Notes: generated by a model not told the origin, from the sequence alone. A stretch of DNA of 64,000 nucleotides from an uncultured Christensenella sp. (GCA_905203015.1 CAJKUC010000010.1:23049-87048), one strand, 5' to 3'; shown: positions 1 to 9,334, counted from the first letter of the stretch. Numbers and translations: made by a program.

Positions 1-1
1 T

Positions 2-1357
2 ACGGCTTCGTCCGATACGCTTTCGTATCTGCTCGACGCGAACGGATATCCGGCGGCGTTTCCCGCACTCGGGCTGTATCGGCTGTATTTGCAATATCTC
101 GAAAAATTAGGGGAGAGCGAGAAAAAATTATACGACGAAATCGAACTTCCGCTTGTCGCCGTGCTTTTCAATATGGAAAAAACAGGCGTTTGCGTAAACA
201 CGGCGGTAATCGACGAACTTTCGGCGCGTTACGATAAGGAACTGCGTGAAGTTTCCGCGAAAATTTACGAACTGGCGGGGGAACAGTTCAATCTGAATTC
301 TCCCGTACAACTCGGTAAAATTCTTTTTGATAAATTGCATATCGGCGGCGCGGGAATCGAAAAAAACGCCGCGAAAACAAAAGCAAAAAAGAATTACGGA
401 ACGTCTGCGGAAATTTTGGAAAAGTATGCGGACGATAACGAAATCGTGCGCTACGTTCTTCGCTTCCGCCAGATTCAGAAACTCAATTCCACATATGTGG
501 AAGGAATCCGACCTTTGATCTGCGAAGGAAAGGTTCACACCACTTACAATCAGAGCAACACTACGACGGGGCGGCTTTCCAGCGCAAATCCGAATCTGCA
601 GAATATTCCCGTGCGTACGGAAGAAGGCAAGGAACTGAGAAAACTTTTCGTCGCAAGCAAAGGAAACGTCCTTATTGACGCCGACTATTCGCAGATCGAA
701 CTTCGCCTTCTTGCACATTTTTCCGATTGCAAGGCTCTGCGCGAAGCATATAAAAACGGAAAAGATATACACTCGATCACGGCTTCGCAGGTGTTCGGCG
801 TTCCGCTCGATCGGGTTACGCCACAGATGAGAAGAGAAGCAAAAGCCGTGAACTTCGGCATTATCTACGGAATCAGCGCATTCGGGCTCTCAAAAGATCT
901 GGGAATCAGTGCGAAAGCGGCGAAATCGTATATCGACAAATATTTCGAGACATACGACGAGGTGAAGAATTACATCGATAAGAACGTTGAAAACGCCAAG
1001 AGAGACGGATTCGTTACAACGCTTTACGGCAGAAAGCGCGAAATCACCGAATTGAAATCTTCAAATTTTGCCGTGCGATCATTCGGCGAACGCGCGGCGA
1101 TGAATATGCCGCTTCAGGGTACGAGCGCGGATATTATCAAAATAGCAATGATCCGCGTTTATAATCGCATGAAAAGCGAAGGTCTTAAAGCGGAACTTGT
1201 GTTGCAGGTGCACGACGAACTTGTGGTGGATTGTCCGCTGGAAGAAAAAGAAAAGGTGAAAGAGATTTTAAAATACGAGATGGAGCATGCCGCGGCGTTG
1301 AAAGTTCCGCTGGAAGCGGAAATCGGCGAAGGTGAAAGTTGGTTTGACGCACATTGA
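2..1357 (+). CDS. polA: DNA polymerase I, C-terminal part (5' end outside window)
   Basis: Family A DNA polymerase that fills gaps during repair and Okazaki fragment maturation. The frame is open from base 2, so only about the last 451 residues are present and the true start lies upstream. The polymerase domain is intact: motif A (DADYSQIELRLL, near fragment residue 225), motif B/O-helix (RREAKAVNFGIIYG, near residue 280) and motif C (VHDELV, near residue 403). The segment before motif A looks like a family-typical linker and exonuclease-domain end, but too little is visible to say whether a 3'-5' exonuclease is active. The stop is followed after a 144-bp leader by coaE, a common polA-coaE order in Firmicutes. 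Confidence 0.97.
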   Translation, partial: TASSDTLSYLLDANGYPAAFPALGLYRLYLQYLEKLGESEKKLYDEIELPLVAVLFNMEKTGVCVNTAVIDELSARYDKELREVSAKIYELAGEQFNLNSPVQLGKILFDKLHIGGAGIEKNAAKTKAKKNYGTSAEILEKYADDNEIVRYVLRFRQIQKLNSTYVEGIRPLICEGKVHTTYNQSNTTTGRLSSANPNLQNIPVRTEEGKELRKLFVASKGNVLIDADYSQIELRLLAHFSDCKALREAYKNGKDIHSITASQVFGVPLDRVTPQMRREAKAVNFGIIYGISAFGLSKDLGISAKAAKSYIDKYFETYDEVKNYIDKNVENAKRDGFVTTLYGRKREITELKSSNFAVRSFGERAAMNMPLQGTSADIIKIAMIRVYNRMKSEGLKAELVLQVHDELVVDCPLEEKEKVKEILKYEMEHAAALKVPLEAEIGEGESWFDAH

Positions 1358-1456
1358 GTGAAAGATGAAAACGCGTTGCGAAGGGTGAATATGGCGAAAA
1401 ACCGAGCGAAGCCGATTGAAAGAGCGGATCGAAAGAGGGAAAACGGACGAGAAAAT

Positions 1457-1483
1457 AAAAAACCGCCGTTTGCGGTTTTGCTT
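1457..1483 (+). terminator. Possible terminator or attenuator between polA and coaE
   Basis: Inverted repeat with arms AAAACCGC (ending 1466) and GCGGTTTT (1472-1479) around a 5-base loop, followed by a short T-rich stretch. It lies in the 144-bp gap between polA and the chosen coaE start, and argues that this gap is non-coding leader and not a coaE N-terminal extension. The T-tract is weak, so termination is probably partial. Confidence 0.4.
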
Positions 1484-1501
1484 GTTAAGAGGCGTTTATT
1501 T

Positions 1502-2170
1502 ATGCGACGTTCCGAAGAAATACGGTGCGGAAAATCTTCCGCCGAAAATAAAAACAGACAGAACAAATTTTTAAAAATAGCCGTTACGGGCGGGATCGGC
1601 AGCGGCAAGTCCACTGTGTGCGGTATGTTGCGGGCGGCAGGTTATCCCGTTTTTTCCTGCGACGAGATATATGCGGATTTGCTGAAAAAACGCGGTTTTT
1701 GTACGGCGCTCGAAATATTGTTTCCCGGCGCAACGAGCGGCGGCGCAATCGATCGTGCCGCTTTGAGAAATATAGTATTTTCCGATCGGCGGGCGTTGGA
1801 ACGGCTTAACGCGTTTACTCATCCCGCAATTATGCAAGCGCTGAACGCAAGGATCGAAAACGTTCGGAAAGAGGGAAAAGAAATTGTTTTTGCAGAGGTT
1901 CCGTTGTTGTTTGAAGAAAGGTATGACGCCTTGTTTGATAAAATCATTGTGGTGGAAAGGAACGAAGCCGACAAAATAAAAAGCGTAATATTGCGCGATT
2001 CCTGCACGCAAGACGTCGTGCGGCAAAAAATGGCGGCGCAATTTGATTATTATTTGCTTCATACGCGGAACGATTATCCGTCTTCTGAAAAAATCGCGTT
2101 TCTGCAAAACGACGGAGATGAAAACGATTTAAAAAAATCGTTAAATAGGCTGCTGAAAGAGATTGTATAA
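1502..2170 (+). CDS. coaE: Dephospho-CoA kinase
   Basis: Last step of coenzyme A synthesis: ATP-dependent phosphorylation of the 3'-hydroxyl of dephospho-CoA. The P-loop GGIGSGKST lies about 30 residues in, and the body (DEIYADLL, FAEVPLLFE, RRALERLNAFTHP) matches the CoaE/AAA-like kinase fold. The frame is open from a GTG at 1358, but the ATG at 1502 is preferred: it has an AGAGG ribosome site about 9 bases upstream and gives 222 aa, close to the usual 200 or so. The longer form would also run through a hairpin at 1457-1483. Even from 1502 there are about 20 residues before the first beta strand, slightly more than usual. Confidence 0.9.
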   Translation: MRRSEEIRCGKSSAENKNRQNKFLKIAVTGGIGSGKSTVCGMLRAAGYPVFSCDEIYADLLKKRGFCTALEILFPGATSGGAIDRAALRNIVFSDRRALERLNAFTHPAIMQALNARIENVRKEGKEIVFAEVPLLFEERYDALFDKIIVVERNEADKIKSVILRDSCTQDVVRQKMAAQFDYYLLHTRNDYPSSEKIAFLQNDGDENDLKKSLNRLLKEIV

Positions 2171-2256
2171 CCTGATGTCCGATTGCTTCGGTTGCTTTCT
2201 TTGGTTTGTGCCTCCGGCGAAATTTGTTGTCTTCGATAAAAATTTTAATAAACCCG

Positions 2257-2286
2257 AAAGATCGGTTCAAGCCGATCTTTTTTTTG
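2257..2286 (+). terminator. Rho-independent terminator after coaE
   Basis: Perfect 9-bp stem (AAAGATCGG at 2257-2265 pairing with CCGATCTTT at 2272-2280), 6-base loop and a run of eight or more T. It ends the polA-coaE transcript. Confidence 0.85.
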
Positions 2287-2300
2287 TGCAAAAAAAATGA

Positions 2301-2354
2301 TTTTGTGAAACACTTTTCGTGAAACGCTTATATGAAACATTTTTTGTGAAACAA
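2301..2354. repeat. Four short tandem GTGAAAC-type repeats
   Basis: Four head-to-tail 13-15 bp units sharing TTTTNGTGAAAC: 2301-2313, 2314-2327, 2328-2340 (more diverged) and 2341-2354. They lie just after the coaE terminator in the long gap before glgB. No reading frame through them looks genuine. Confidence 0.5.
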
Positions 2355-2705
2355 ATTTGAATATAGTGGCGACGGGGTTTTTGAGAAATCGGGAAAAACG
2401 GTGAGCGGATGAAGAACGGAAATGCATGCGTGAATGGTGAACGGATAGGGTTCTGTTTTTATGTCAATGAGCGTTCTCTTGCCTTTAAGAAAACGGGGAG
2501 TCGAAAACGAGTCGCTTTGTTTGCGTCGCCGATTATTCTGAAAGACTTTAATACAATTGATTACCTGTTTGCCCGATTGATTATTGTTTCTTTTTGGACG
2601 TGTCGGTTGTTTTATAAAGCAATATCTACTATTAATTTTAGAACGCATCTTTCGGATAAGTCTGAAGTGGAGTGCGGATTTATTTTTCAGGCAAAAACAC
2701 CTGTA

Positions 2706-2850
2706 TTACGCCTCACATAATAATTATGCGTGGCATAAGTATATTACTATTTCAGGTATAATTATTATATCAAACACAGTAAAAACGCGATAATTATTTG
2801 TTGCGATATATATTATTTCACGTATAATAATATATTTATGTTACGCATAA
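2706..2850. repeat. Cluster of 15-bp 7-1-7 palindromes upstream of glgB
   Basis: At least six related 15-mers of the type TTATGCG-T-GGCATAA: 2706-2720, 2724-2738, 2747-2761, 2765-2779 (degenerate), 2813-2827 and 2836-2850. Spacers between neighbours are 3, 8, 3, then a gap, then 8 bases. The same element occurs elsewhere in the window (13765, 22292, 38655, 47138, 56017). This is the most informative content of the 906-bp gap 2171-3077. The rest of the gap is AT-rich with no credible gene until the glgB promoter. Confidence 0.6.
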
Positions 2851-2996
2851 TATAATAAAACAAGGAAAACACCTGAAAAACCGATAAACAAGCGTTAAAA
2901 ATGCGTAAAAACGTGTAAATTCATATATAAAACGGAAAATTTACTTTTTTCGGGGAAAAAATTTACAAAAAAGGCTAAAAATTTTATCCGGACTAC

Positions 2997-3025
2997 TTGA
3001 ATTTTCACCTGTTTTGTAGTATAAT
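2997..3025 (+). promoter_or_regulatory. Sigma-A type promoter of the glycogen operon
   Basis: TTGAAT (2997-3002), a 17-base spacer, and a perfect TATAAT (3020-3025). It sits 53 bases before the chosen glgB start. It also shows that an upstream TTG at 2997 cannot be the glgB start, since that codon is the -35 box. Confidence 0.8.
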
Positions 3026-3077
3026 AACGATAAGCACAAAAGTAAGCGGCTTTCCGCCGCCTGAGGAGTTGTTCAGC

Positions 3078-4970
3078 ATGTCCGTTAATAAAGCAGATTT
3101 TCCCTTGCATCTTTTTCATCACGGCACGAATTATAAGGCATATGAATTTTTCGGTGCGCACGAAGCGGTTAAGCGAAAGAAAAGGGGATTTGTTTTCCGC
3201 GTGTGGGCGCCTCGGGCGAAAAACGTTTGGCTTGTAGGCGAATTTAACGATTGGAACGGCGAAAAATATAAAATGACTCGTCTGATCGACGGCGAGAGTT
3301 TTGAAATTTTCGTTGCGGATTTAAGCCGCTTCGCCGCATATAAATACAAAATCGAAACGCAGGACGGCAGAATTTTATATAAAGCCGATCCGTATGCTTT
3401 TCACGCGGAAACTCCGGGCGGCAATTCCTCGAACGCCTCTAAAATTTATCCTTTGGGCGGCTACGAATGGAACGACGGCGCATACTTAAAGAGTCTTGCG
3501 CATACGAATATCTATTCTTCGCCCGTAAATATTTACGAAGTGAATCTTCTCTCCTGGAAGCGGCACGACGACGGCTCGTTCTGTTCGTATAAAGAATTGG
3601 CTTCTTCGCTTGTGCCGTATGTGAAGAAGATGGGCTATACGCACGTGGAATTTATGCCCGTTTCCGAATTTCCCTTCGACGGTTCGTGGGGGTATCAGGT
3701 GACGGGCTATTATGCCGTTACGTCGCGTCTCGGTACGCCGCACGATTTCATGGCGCTTATAGACGCGTTCCACTGCGCGGGAATCGGGGTGATTCTGGAT
3801 TGGGTGCCTGCGCATTTTCCGAAGGATTCTTTCGGTTTGTACGAATTCGACGGTGCGCCGCTTTACGAGCCGTCGCAGGAAGATCGCAAAGAAAACGCGG
3901 GTTGGGGCACGCGTACCTTTGATTACGGCAGAAACGAAGTGCTGTCGTTTCTTATTTCCAACGCCGTATTCTATTTTGAAAAATACCATGTGGACGGGCT
4001 GCGCGTAGACGCCGTGGCTTCCATGCTCTATCTCGATTACGATAAAAAGCCGGGCGAATGGACGCCGAATATTTACGGCGACAATAAAAATCTCGAAGCG
4101 GTGTCGTTTCTGCGCAAACTGAACGAAACGGTGTTCGGGTATTTCCCGTACGCGATGATGATTGCGGAAGAATCCACGGCGTGGCCGCTCGTCACTCGTC
4201 CCACTTCCGTAGGCGGGCTCGGCTTTAATTTCAAATGGAATATGGGCTGGATGAACGACGTCACCGCGTATATTTCCACAGATCCGCTTTTCAGAAAATA
4301 CGAACACAATAAACTTACCTTTTCGATGATGTACGCTTTTTCAGAAAATTACGTATTGCCCATCTCGCACGACGAAGTGGTGCACGGAAAGGCGTCGCTG
4401 ATCGGAAAAATGCCCGGCGATTACGAACAGAAATTCGCGGGCGTACGTTCCTTTATGGCGTATATGCTTTCGCACCCCGGAAAAAAACTCAATTTCATGG
4501 GCTCGGAATTCGGGCAGTTCAAAGAGTGGGATTACGCGGGCGGCGTAGAATTTTTTCTGAAAGATTATCCGATGCACGCGCGTCTTTCCGCATGTGTCCG
4601 CGATCTGAATAAATTTTATCTGGAAACGCCCGCCTTTTTCGAGATCGAAGATTCGTGGGACGGCTTTGAATGGCTTTCCGCAGACGACGCGGATCATAAC
4701 TTTCTTGCGTACGTCCGCCGCGATCGTGCGGGGACGGAAATCGTCGTGCTCGTCAATTTTTCGGGCGCGGAACTTTCCGGGTATCGCGTAGGGGTGACCG
4801 GAAATAAATACCGCACGGTCTTCGATACCGATTCCGCTTTGTACGGCGGCAGCGGAAAAGTGAAGAAACGCATTTATAACGCCGAAAAAATCGCGGCGAA
4901 CAATAAGGAAACGTCGATCGGCGTGGATATGCCGCCGCTTTCCTGCAAATATCTTCTTAAAATCAATTAA
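3078..4970 (+). CDS. glgB: 1,4-alpha-glucan branching enzyme
   Basis: GH13 glycogen branching enzyme, which moves a cleaved alpha-1,4 chain to an alpha-1,6 position. About 630 aa from the ATG at 3078, chosen because GAGGAG lies 9 bases upstream and a promoter lies just before it. An N-terminal CBM48 module (FRVWAPRAKNVWLVGEFNDW, residues about 40-60) is followed by the (beta/alpha)8 domain with the nucleophile motif DGLRVDAVASMLYLDY, the acid/base region MIAEEST, and HDEVVHGKASL, all characteristic of GlgB. First gene of a six-gene same-strand glycogen block. An internal Leu/Phe-rich start further upstream was rejected. Confidence 0.96.
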   Translation: MSVNKADFPLHLFHHGTNYKAYEFFGAHEAVKRKKRGFVFRVWAPRAKNVWLVGEFNDWNGEKYKMTRLIDGESFEIFVADLSRFAAYKYKIETQDGRILYKADPYAFHAETPGGNSSNASKIYPLGGYEWNDGAYLKSLAHTNIYSSPVNIYEVNLLSWKRHDDGSFCSYKELASSLVPYVKKMGYTHVEFMPVSEFPFDGSWGYQVTGYYAVTSRLGTPHDFMALIDAFHCAGIGVILDWVPAHFPKDSFGLYEFDGAPLYEPSQEDRKENAGWGTRTFDYGRNEVLSFLISNAVFYFEKYHVDGLRVDAVASMLYLDYDKKPGEWTPNIYGDNKNLEAVSFLRKLNETVFGYFPYAMMIAEESTAWPLVTRPTSVGGLGFNFKWNMGWMNDVTAYISTDPLFRKYEHNKLTFSMMYAFSENYVLPISHDEVVHGKASLIGKMPGDYEQKFAGVRSFMAYMLSHPGKKLNFMGSEFGQFKEWDYAGGVEFFLKDYPMHARLSACVRDLNKFYLETPAFFEIEDSWDGFEWLSADDADHNFLAYVRRDRAGTEIVVLVNFSGAELSGYRVGVTGNKYRTVFDTDSALYGGSGKVKKRIYNAEKIAANNKETSIGVDMPPLSCKYLLKIN

Positions 4971-5052
4971 GGCAACAAAACTTCAATTCGGGTAAATAAA
5001 ATAAAAAAACTCAGGCGGGCAAAACACCGCCGCGAAGGGGGAATACAGCAAT

Positions 5053-6246
5053 ATGCAAAGAAAGAAAGAATGTGTGGCAATGCTTCTTGCGGGTGGACAG
5101 GGCAGCCGTTTATACGCCCTCACAAGCAACATAGCAAAGCCTGCCGTAGCATACGGGGCGAAATACCGGATCATCGATTTTCCGCTCTCGAACTGCATCA
5201 ATTCGGGCATCGATACGGTGGGGGTGCTTACGCAGTATCAGCCGCTGATTTTAAACGAATACATAGGAAACGGTCAGCCGTGGGATCTCGATCGCGCGTA
5301 CGGCGGCGTACATATTTTATCGCCGTATCAGGGAAAGTCCCGTTCGTCGTGGTATGAAGGCACGGCAAACGCGATTTATCAGAATATGCATTTCATGAAA
5401 ATGTATAATCCGGATTACGTGTTGATTCTTTCCGGCGATCACATTTATAAGATGGATTATTCCGCCATGCTGAAAGAGCATATCGCAAATAAAGCGGCGT
5501 GTACGATCGCCGCGATCGAAGTCCCGATCTCCGAGGCTTCGCGCTTCGGCATTTTAAATACGAATCCCGACGGATCGATTTACGAATTCGAGGAAAAACC
5601 GAAAGTACCCAAAAACAATCTCGCCTCCATGGGAATTTATATTTTCACGGCGGAAAAACTCTTTAAATATCTGGAAGAGGACGATAAAAATCCCGATTCG
5701 TCGAAGGACTTCGGAAAAGACGTGCTGCCCGCAATGCTGAAAGCGGGGGAAAGGATGTTTTCCTATCGTTTCGAGGGCTACTGGAAAGATGTGGGCACGA
5801 TCGCTTCGCTCTGGCAGGCGAATATGGATCTGCTGGATGAAAATCCCGTGTTCGACGTGGGCGGCACAACGCAGAAAATTCATTCGCGCAATCCGCTTGC
5901 ACCCCCCGAATATATCGGCGAAAACGGCGTAGTGAAAAATTCGATGATCGCTCTCGGCTGCGAGATCGAAGGCACGGTGGAACATTCCGTACTCGGCAGC
6001 AACGTGGTGGTGGAAAAGGGCGCGCAGGTGAAAGACGCGGTGATTCTCGCGAACAGCGTGATTAAAGCGAGCGCGAAAGTCTCCTATTCCATCATCGATG
6101 AAAACGTCACGATCGGCGAAAACGCCACGGTGGGCGTAGAAAAGAACGCAAAAGCGGAAATCGTCGTGCTCGGGCGAGATATTAAAGTGGCGGACAGCGT
6201 TCAGGTACTTTCCGGGCAAAAACACGAAAAGGATATTCTTGAATAA
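5053..6246 (+). CDS. glgC: Glucose-1-phosphate adenylyltransferase, catalytic subunit
   Basis: ADP-glucose pyrophosphorylase: ATP + glucose-1-phosphate to ADP-glucose, the committed step of bacterial glycogen synthesis. 397 aa. N-terminal nucleotidyltransferase signature MLLAGGQGSRLYALT, conserved YRIIDFPLSNCINSGI, SGDHIYKMDY and FEEKP, then a C-terminal left-handed beta-helix of hexapeptide repeats (about residues 290-390). A purine-rich GGGGGA site precedes the ATG. It lies between glgB and glgD. The catalytic signatures are intact here, unlike in GlgD, so this is the active subunit of a likely GlgC-GlgD heteromer. Confidence 0.97.
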   Translation: MQRKKECVAMLLAGGQGSRLYALTSNIAKPAVAYGAKYRIIDFPLSNCINSGIDTVGVLTQYQPLILNEYIGNGQPWDLDRAYGGVHILSPYQGKSRSSWYEGTANAIYQNMHFMKMYNPDYVLILSGDHIYKMDYSAMLKEHIANKAACTIAAIEVPISEASRFGILNTNPDGSIYEFEEKPKVPKNNLASMGIYIFTAEKLFKYLEEDDKNPDSSKDFGKDVLPAMLKAGERMFSYRFEGYWKDVGTIASLWQANMDLLDENPVFDVGGTTQKIHSRNPLAPPEYIGENGVVKNSMIALGCEIEGTVEHSVLGSNVVVEKGAQVKDAVILANSVIKASAKVSYSIIDENVTIGENATVGVEKNAKAEIVVLGRDIKVADSVQVLSGQKHEKDILE

Positions 6247-6266
6247 GAAAGGGGGAAATACATATT

Positions 6267-7382
6267 ATGGCAGCGACGGCAGTAGGCGTCATTTTTACAA
6301 ATCTACACGGAGAGGGAATCCCCGAACTCGTTCGTAAACGTACGATTGCTTCGATTCCGTTCGGCGGCAGATACCGCCTGATCGATTTTCAACTTTCCAA
6401 TATGGTGAATTCGGGAATCACGACGGTGGGATTGATGACGACAAACAATTACCGCTCTTTGATCGATCATATCGGCAGCGGAAAGGACTGGGATCTTGCG
6501 CGGAAAGACGGCGGCATTATCTTATTGCCTCCTTTTTCCGACGTTACGGAACGGCCGTATACAACGCGCCTCGAAGCGCTCTGCGGCGTAAGAGGCTTTT
6601 TACGGCGCAGGCACGAGAGTTATGCCGTGCTGTGCGATTCCGACGGGGTGGCGCGGCTGGATATCGCCGACGTGATCGCCGCGCACGAAAAGAACGGCGC
6701 GGACGTAACGATGGTCACGCATAAAAAAAGCGTGAGCGGCAGGGTAAACGGCATGATTCTTTCCGCCGACGAAAACGGCAGAGTGACGGAAGTGAAGATC
6801 AATCCGCAGATTACGACGGAAACGCAGGCGGACGCATATGTGAACGTAGCCGTGTTCAACCGCGAATTTCTGATCGATCTGATCGAAGACGCGCAGTCCA
6901 GATGTCTTACGAGTTTTGAAAACGACATCATCGCGCGGCAGGTGCACTCGCTGAAAATCTATCGCTATGATTTTCAGGGCTTTTATGCTGAAATCGATTC
7001 TCTTGCCAATTATTACAAATACAATATGATGTTGCTCGATAAAAACGTACGCAATCAGTTGTTCGGCGCCCGCGATGTCTATACGAAAGTACGCGACAGC
7101 GCGCCTTCCAAATACGGAATGAACGCGCTCGTTAAAAATTCGCTGATTTCCGACGGATGCGTGATCGAGGGGATCGTGGAAAATTCCATATTGTTCCGCG
7201 GCGTGAAAGTGGCAAAGGGCGCGGTGGTGCGCAATTCCATCGTAATGCAGGATACATCGATAGGGTCGAACGCCGTGCTGAATTGCGTAATTACGGATAA
7301 AAACGTACAAATCACCGACAGAAAGGTGCTCAGCGGCTGCGAAACGTTACCGTATTACATACAAAAAGGCAGTAAATTATAA
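6267..7382 (+). CDS. glgD: Glucose-1-phosphate adenylyltransferase, GlgD subunit
   Basis: GlgC paralogue, 371 aa, 20 bases after glgC and preceded by a GGGGGAAA ribosome site. It keeps the fold (YRLIDFQLSNMVNSGITTVG, C-terminal hexapeptide repeats with SDGCVIEGIVENSILFRG). The N-terminal loop reads VGVIFTNLHGEGIPEL in place of the GGxGxRL nucleotide loop, and the SGDH-type catalytic motif is CDSDGVARLDI. Firmicute GlgD proteins are known as non-catalytic or weakly catalytic partners that raise GlgC activity, and these substitutions fit that role. Confidence 0.95.
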   Translation: MAATAVGVIFTNLHGEGIPELVRKRTIASIPFGGRYRLIDFQLSNMVNSGITTVGLMTTNNYRSLIDHIGSGKDWDLARKDGGIILLPPFSDVTERPYTTRLEALCGVRGFLRRRHESYAVLCDSDGVARLDIADVIAAHEKNGADVTMVTHKKSVSGRVNGMILSADENGRVTEVKINPQITTETQADAYVNVAVFNREFLIDLIEDAQSRCLTSFENDIIARQVHSLKIYRYDFQGFYAEIDSLANYYKYNMMLLDKNVRNQLFGARDVYTKVRDSAPSKYGMNALVKNSLISDGCVIEGIVENSILFRGVKVAKGAVVRNSIVMQDTSIGSNAVLNCVITDKNVQITDRKVLSGCETLPYYIQKGSKL

Positions 7383-7517
7383 TTTCGCGCTTCAGACGCC
7401 GCGAGAATACCGCGGCGGATAAAGCCGAGCAGGTAAATGCGGAAAAAATTTCGTATACGCATATAAAGCGCGTTAAGTGCGAAAAAATCTAAAACAGGAG
7501 AAAGGAGGAAACATTTC

Positions 7518-9170
7518 ATGACGAAAAACGAAACAACGACGAAAAACACGAAACAATCCCCCGAACGGAATACGAGCGGGAGAAAGGTGGCTGCATTGAA
7601 AAAAACGACAATCAAAAAACAACCCGTTACGGTGAATCCCGTGCCGGATAACGAAAAAGCCGTAACGCTCGGCGATTTTATCGGCGCGGATCGGAATCCA
7701 AACATGCAGGAAATTAAGAATATTCTGAAAATTACGCCGAAGCGCAAAATTCTTTTCGTTGCCTCGGAATGCACGCCGTTTATCGCTACGGGCGGATTGG
7801 CGGAAGTGGTGGGATCGCTTTCCAAAACGCTCGCGCAGGACGAAAATTACGACGTGCGCGTGGTGTTGCCGCTGTATTCGGATATTCGCGCGGATTATCG
7901 TTCGCGTTTCAAATATCTCTTCAATATCTACGTTCCGCTTTCGTGGCGAAATCAGTATTGCGGCGTTTTTTCGTACGTGGAAAACGGCGTGACGTTTTAT
8001 TTTCTCGATAACGAATACTATTTCAGAAGAAGCGGCTGCTACGGCTATTACGACGACGGAGAGCGTTTTGCGTTTTTCTCCCGTGCCGTGATGGAAATTC
8101 TGCCGTTTATCGAATTTTATCCCGACGTGCTTCATTGCCACGACTGGCAGGCGGCGCTTGCGGCGATTTATCTGAAAACGATTTATTGCAAAAGGGTGGA
8201 ATATCAATTTATCCGCGCCGTTTTCACGATACATAACATCGAATATCAGGGGCAATATTCTCCCGATATTTTAGGCGATGTTTTCGGAATCCCCGATAAT
8301 TATCGTTATCTGCTCGAATACGGCGATTGCATCAATCTGATGAAAGCGGCGATCGAATGTTGCGAAATGTTCTCCACGGTGTCGCCTACGTATGCGCAGG
8401 AGATCAAGAATGCGGAATACGCGCACGGCTTGCAGGATGAAATCCGTCGCAACGAATTCAAACTTCGCGGTATCCTCAACGGGATCGACGTGAACTCGTA
8501 TAATCCCGCCACCGATTCCGCGCTTTTTGCGCCGTTCGACGGCAACGATCTCGGCGGCAAAGCGGTGTGCAAAGCGGAACTGCAGAAAATGCTCGGTTTG
8601 CCCGTGCGTGCGGACGTACCCGTGATCGCCATGATTTCAAGGCTTGTATCTCATAAAGGGCTCGATCTCGTACGCGCTTCCATCGAAGAACTGTTGCAAA
8701 GCGACGTGCAATTCGTCCTGCTCGGCACGGGAGAACGGGAATACGAAGAGTTTTTCAGGGACGTTGCAAATCGTTATCGGGGGAAGGCCGTAGCGGTGAT
8801 CGCGTTCAACGGCGATCTTTCCCGTAAGATTTATTCGGGCGCGGATATGTTCCTGATGCCGTCGAAGAGCGAGCCTTGCGGGCTTTCGCAGATGATAGCG
8901 TCGCGTTATTTCACCGTACCGATCGTACGCGAAACGGGCGGGCTTTACGACAGTATCAAGCCTTACGGAGCGGGCGGAAACGGCTTTACGTTTGCCGCGT
9001 ATAACGCGCACGATATGCTTTATGTGATACGGGAAGCGATTTCCCTGTATAAAGATAAAGCGGAATGGGAAAAACTGATGTTGAAAGCGGGTACGACGGA
9101 TTTCTCGTGGCAGCGTTCGGCGGAAGAATACAAAAAAATGTATTCCGATACGCTCGCGCTTATGAAATAA
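7518..9170 (+). CDS. glgA: Glycogen synthase (GT5) with long basic N-terminal extension
   Basis: ADP-glucose-dependent glycogen synthase, 550 aa. The GT5 core begins near residue 75 with KILFVASECTPFIATGGLAEVVGSL, holding the family KxGGL-type ADP-glucose loop in the form ATGGL. Later come HCHDWQAAL, VFTIHNIEYQG, NGIDVNSYNP, MISRLVSHKGLDL and the C-terminal PSKSEPCGLSQM with its conserved acid. The first 75 residues are rich in Lys, Thr and Asn, look disordered and are not part of the normal family. The start is secure, because AAAGGAGG lies just before the ATG. It follows glgD by 135 bases. Confidence 0.95.
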   Translation: MTKNETTTKNTKQSPERNTSGRKVAALKKTTIKKQPVTVNPVPDNEKAVTLGDFIGADRNPNMQEIKNILKITPKRKILFVASECTPFIATGGLAEVVGSLSKTLAQDENYDVRVVLPLYSDIRADYRSRFKYLFNIYVPLSWRNQYCGVFSYVENGVTFYFLDNEYYFRRSGCYGYYDDGERFAFFSRAVMEILPFIEFYPDVLHCHDWQAALAAIYLKTIYCKRVEYQFIRAVFTIHNIEYQGQYSPDILGDVFGIPDNYRYLLEYGDCINLMKAAIECCEMFSTVSPTYAQEIKNAEYAHGLQDEIRRNEFKLRGILNGIDVNSYNPATDSALFAPFDGNDLGGKAVCKAELQKMLGLPVRADVPVIAMISRLVSHKGLDLVRASIEELLQSDVQFVLLGTGEREYEEFFRDVANRYRGKAVAVIAFNGDLSRKIYSGADMFLMPSKSEPCGLSQMIASRYFTVPIVRETGGLYDSIKPYGAGGNGFTFAAYNAHDMLYVIREAISLYKDKAEWEKLMLKAGTTDFSWQRSAEEYKKMYSDTLALMK

Positions 9171-9334
9171 GCGGAAATCCCGACCTAAAACGTTTTTTCA
9201 AACGAATACAAACGCTAAAATCGCGACGGCTCGGAATTTTCGGAAAGCGGATTATCGGAAACGAATTGCAAAAAAACGAACCAACTTCCGCGCAGACGCG
9301 AATAACACGATATAAGGAGATCGAAATACAGAAT

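Noticed and set aside
2409..2793. Two overlapping plus-strand frames in the coaE-glgB gap
   Set aside because: No ribosome site, no motif, AT-rich low-quality translation, and they run into the palindrome cluster.
9065..9334. 90-codon N-terminal extension of glycogen phosphorylase
   Set aside because: It overlaps the 3' end of glgA and the normal family start with a ribosome site is at 9335.
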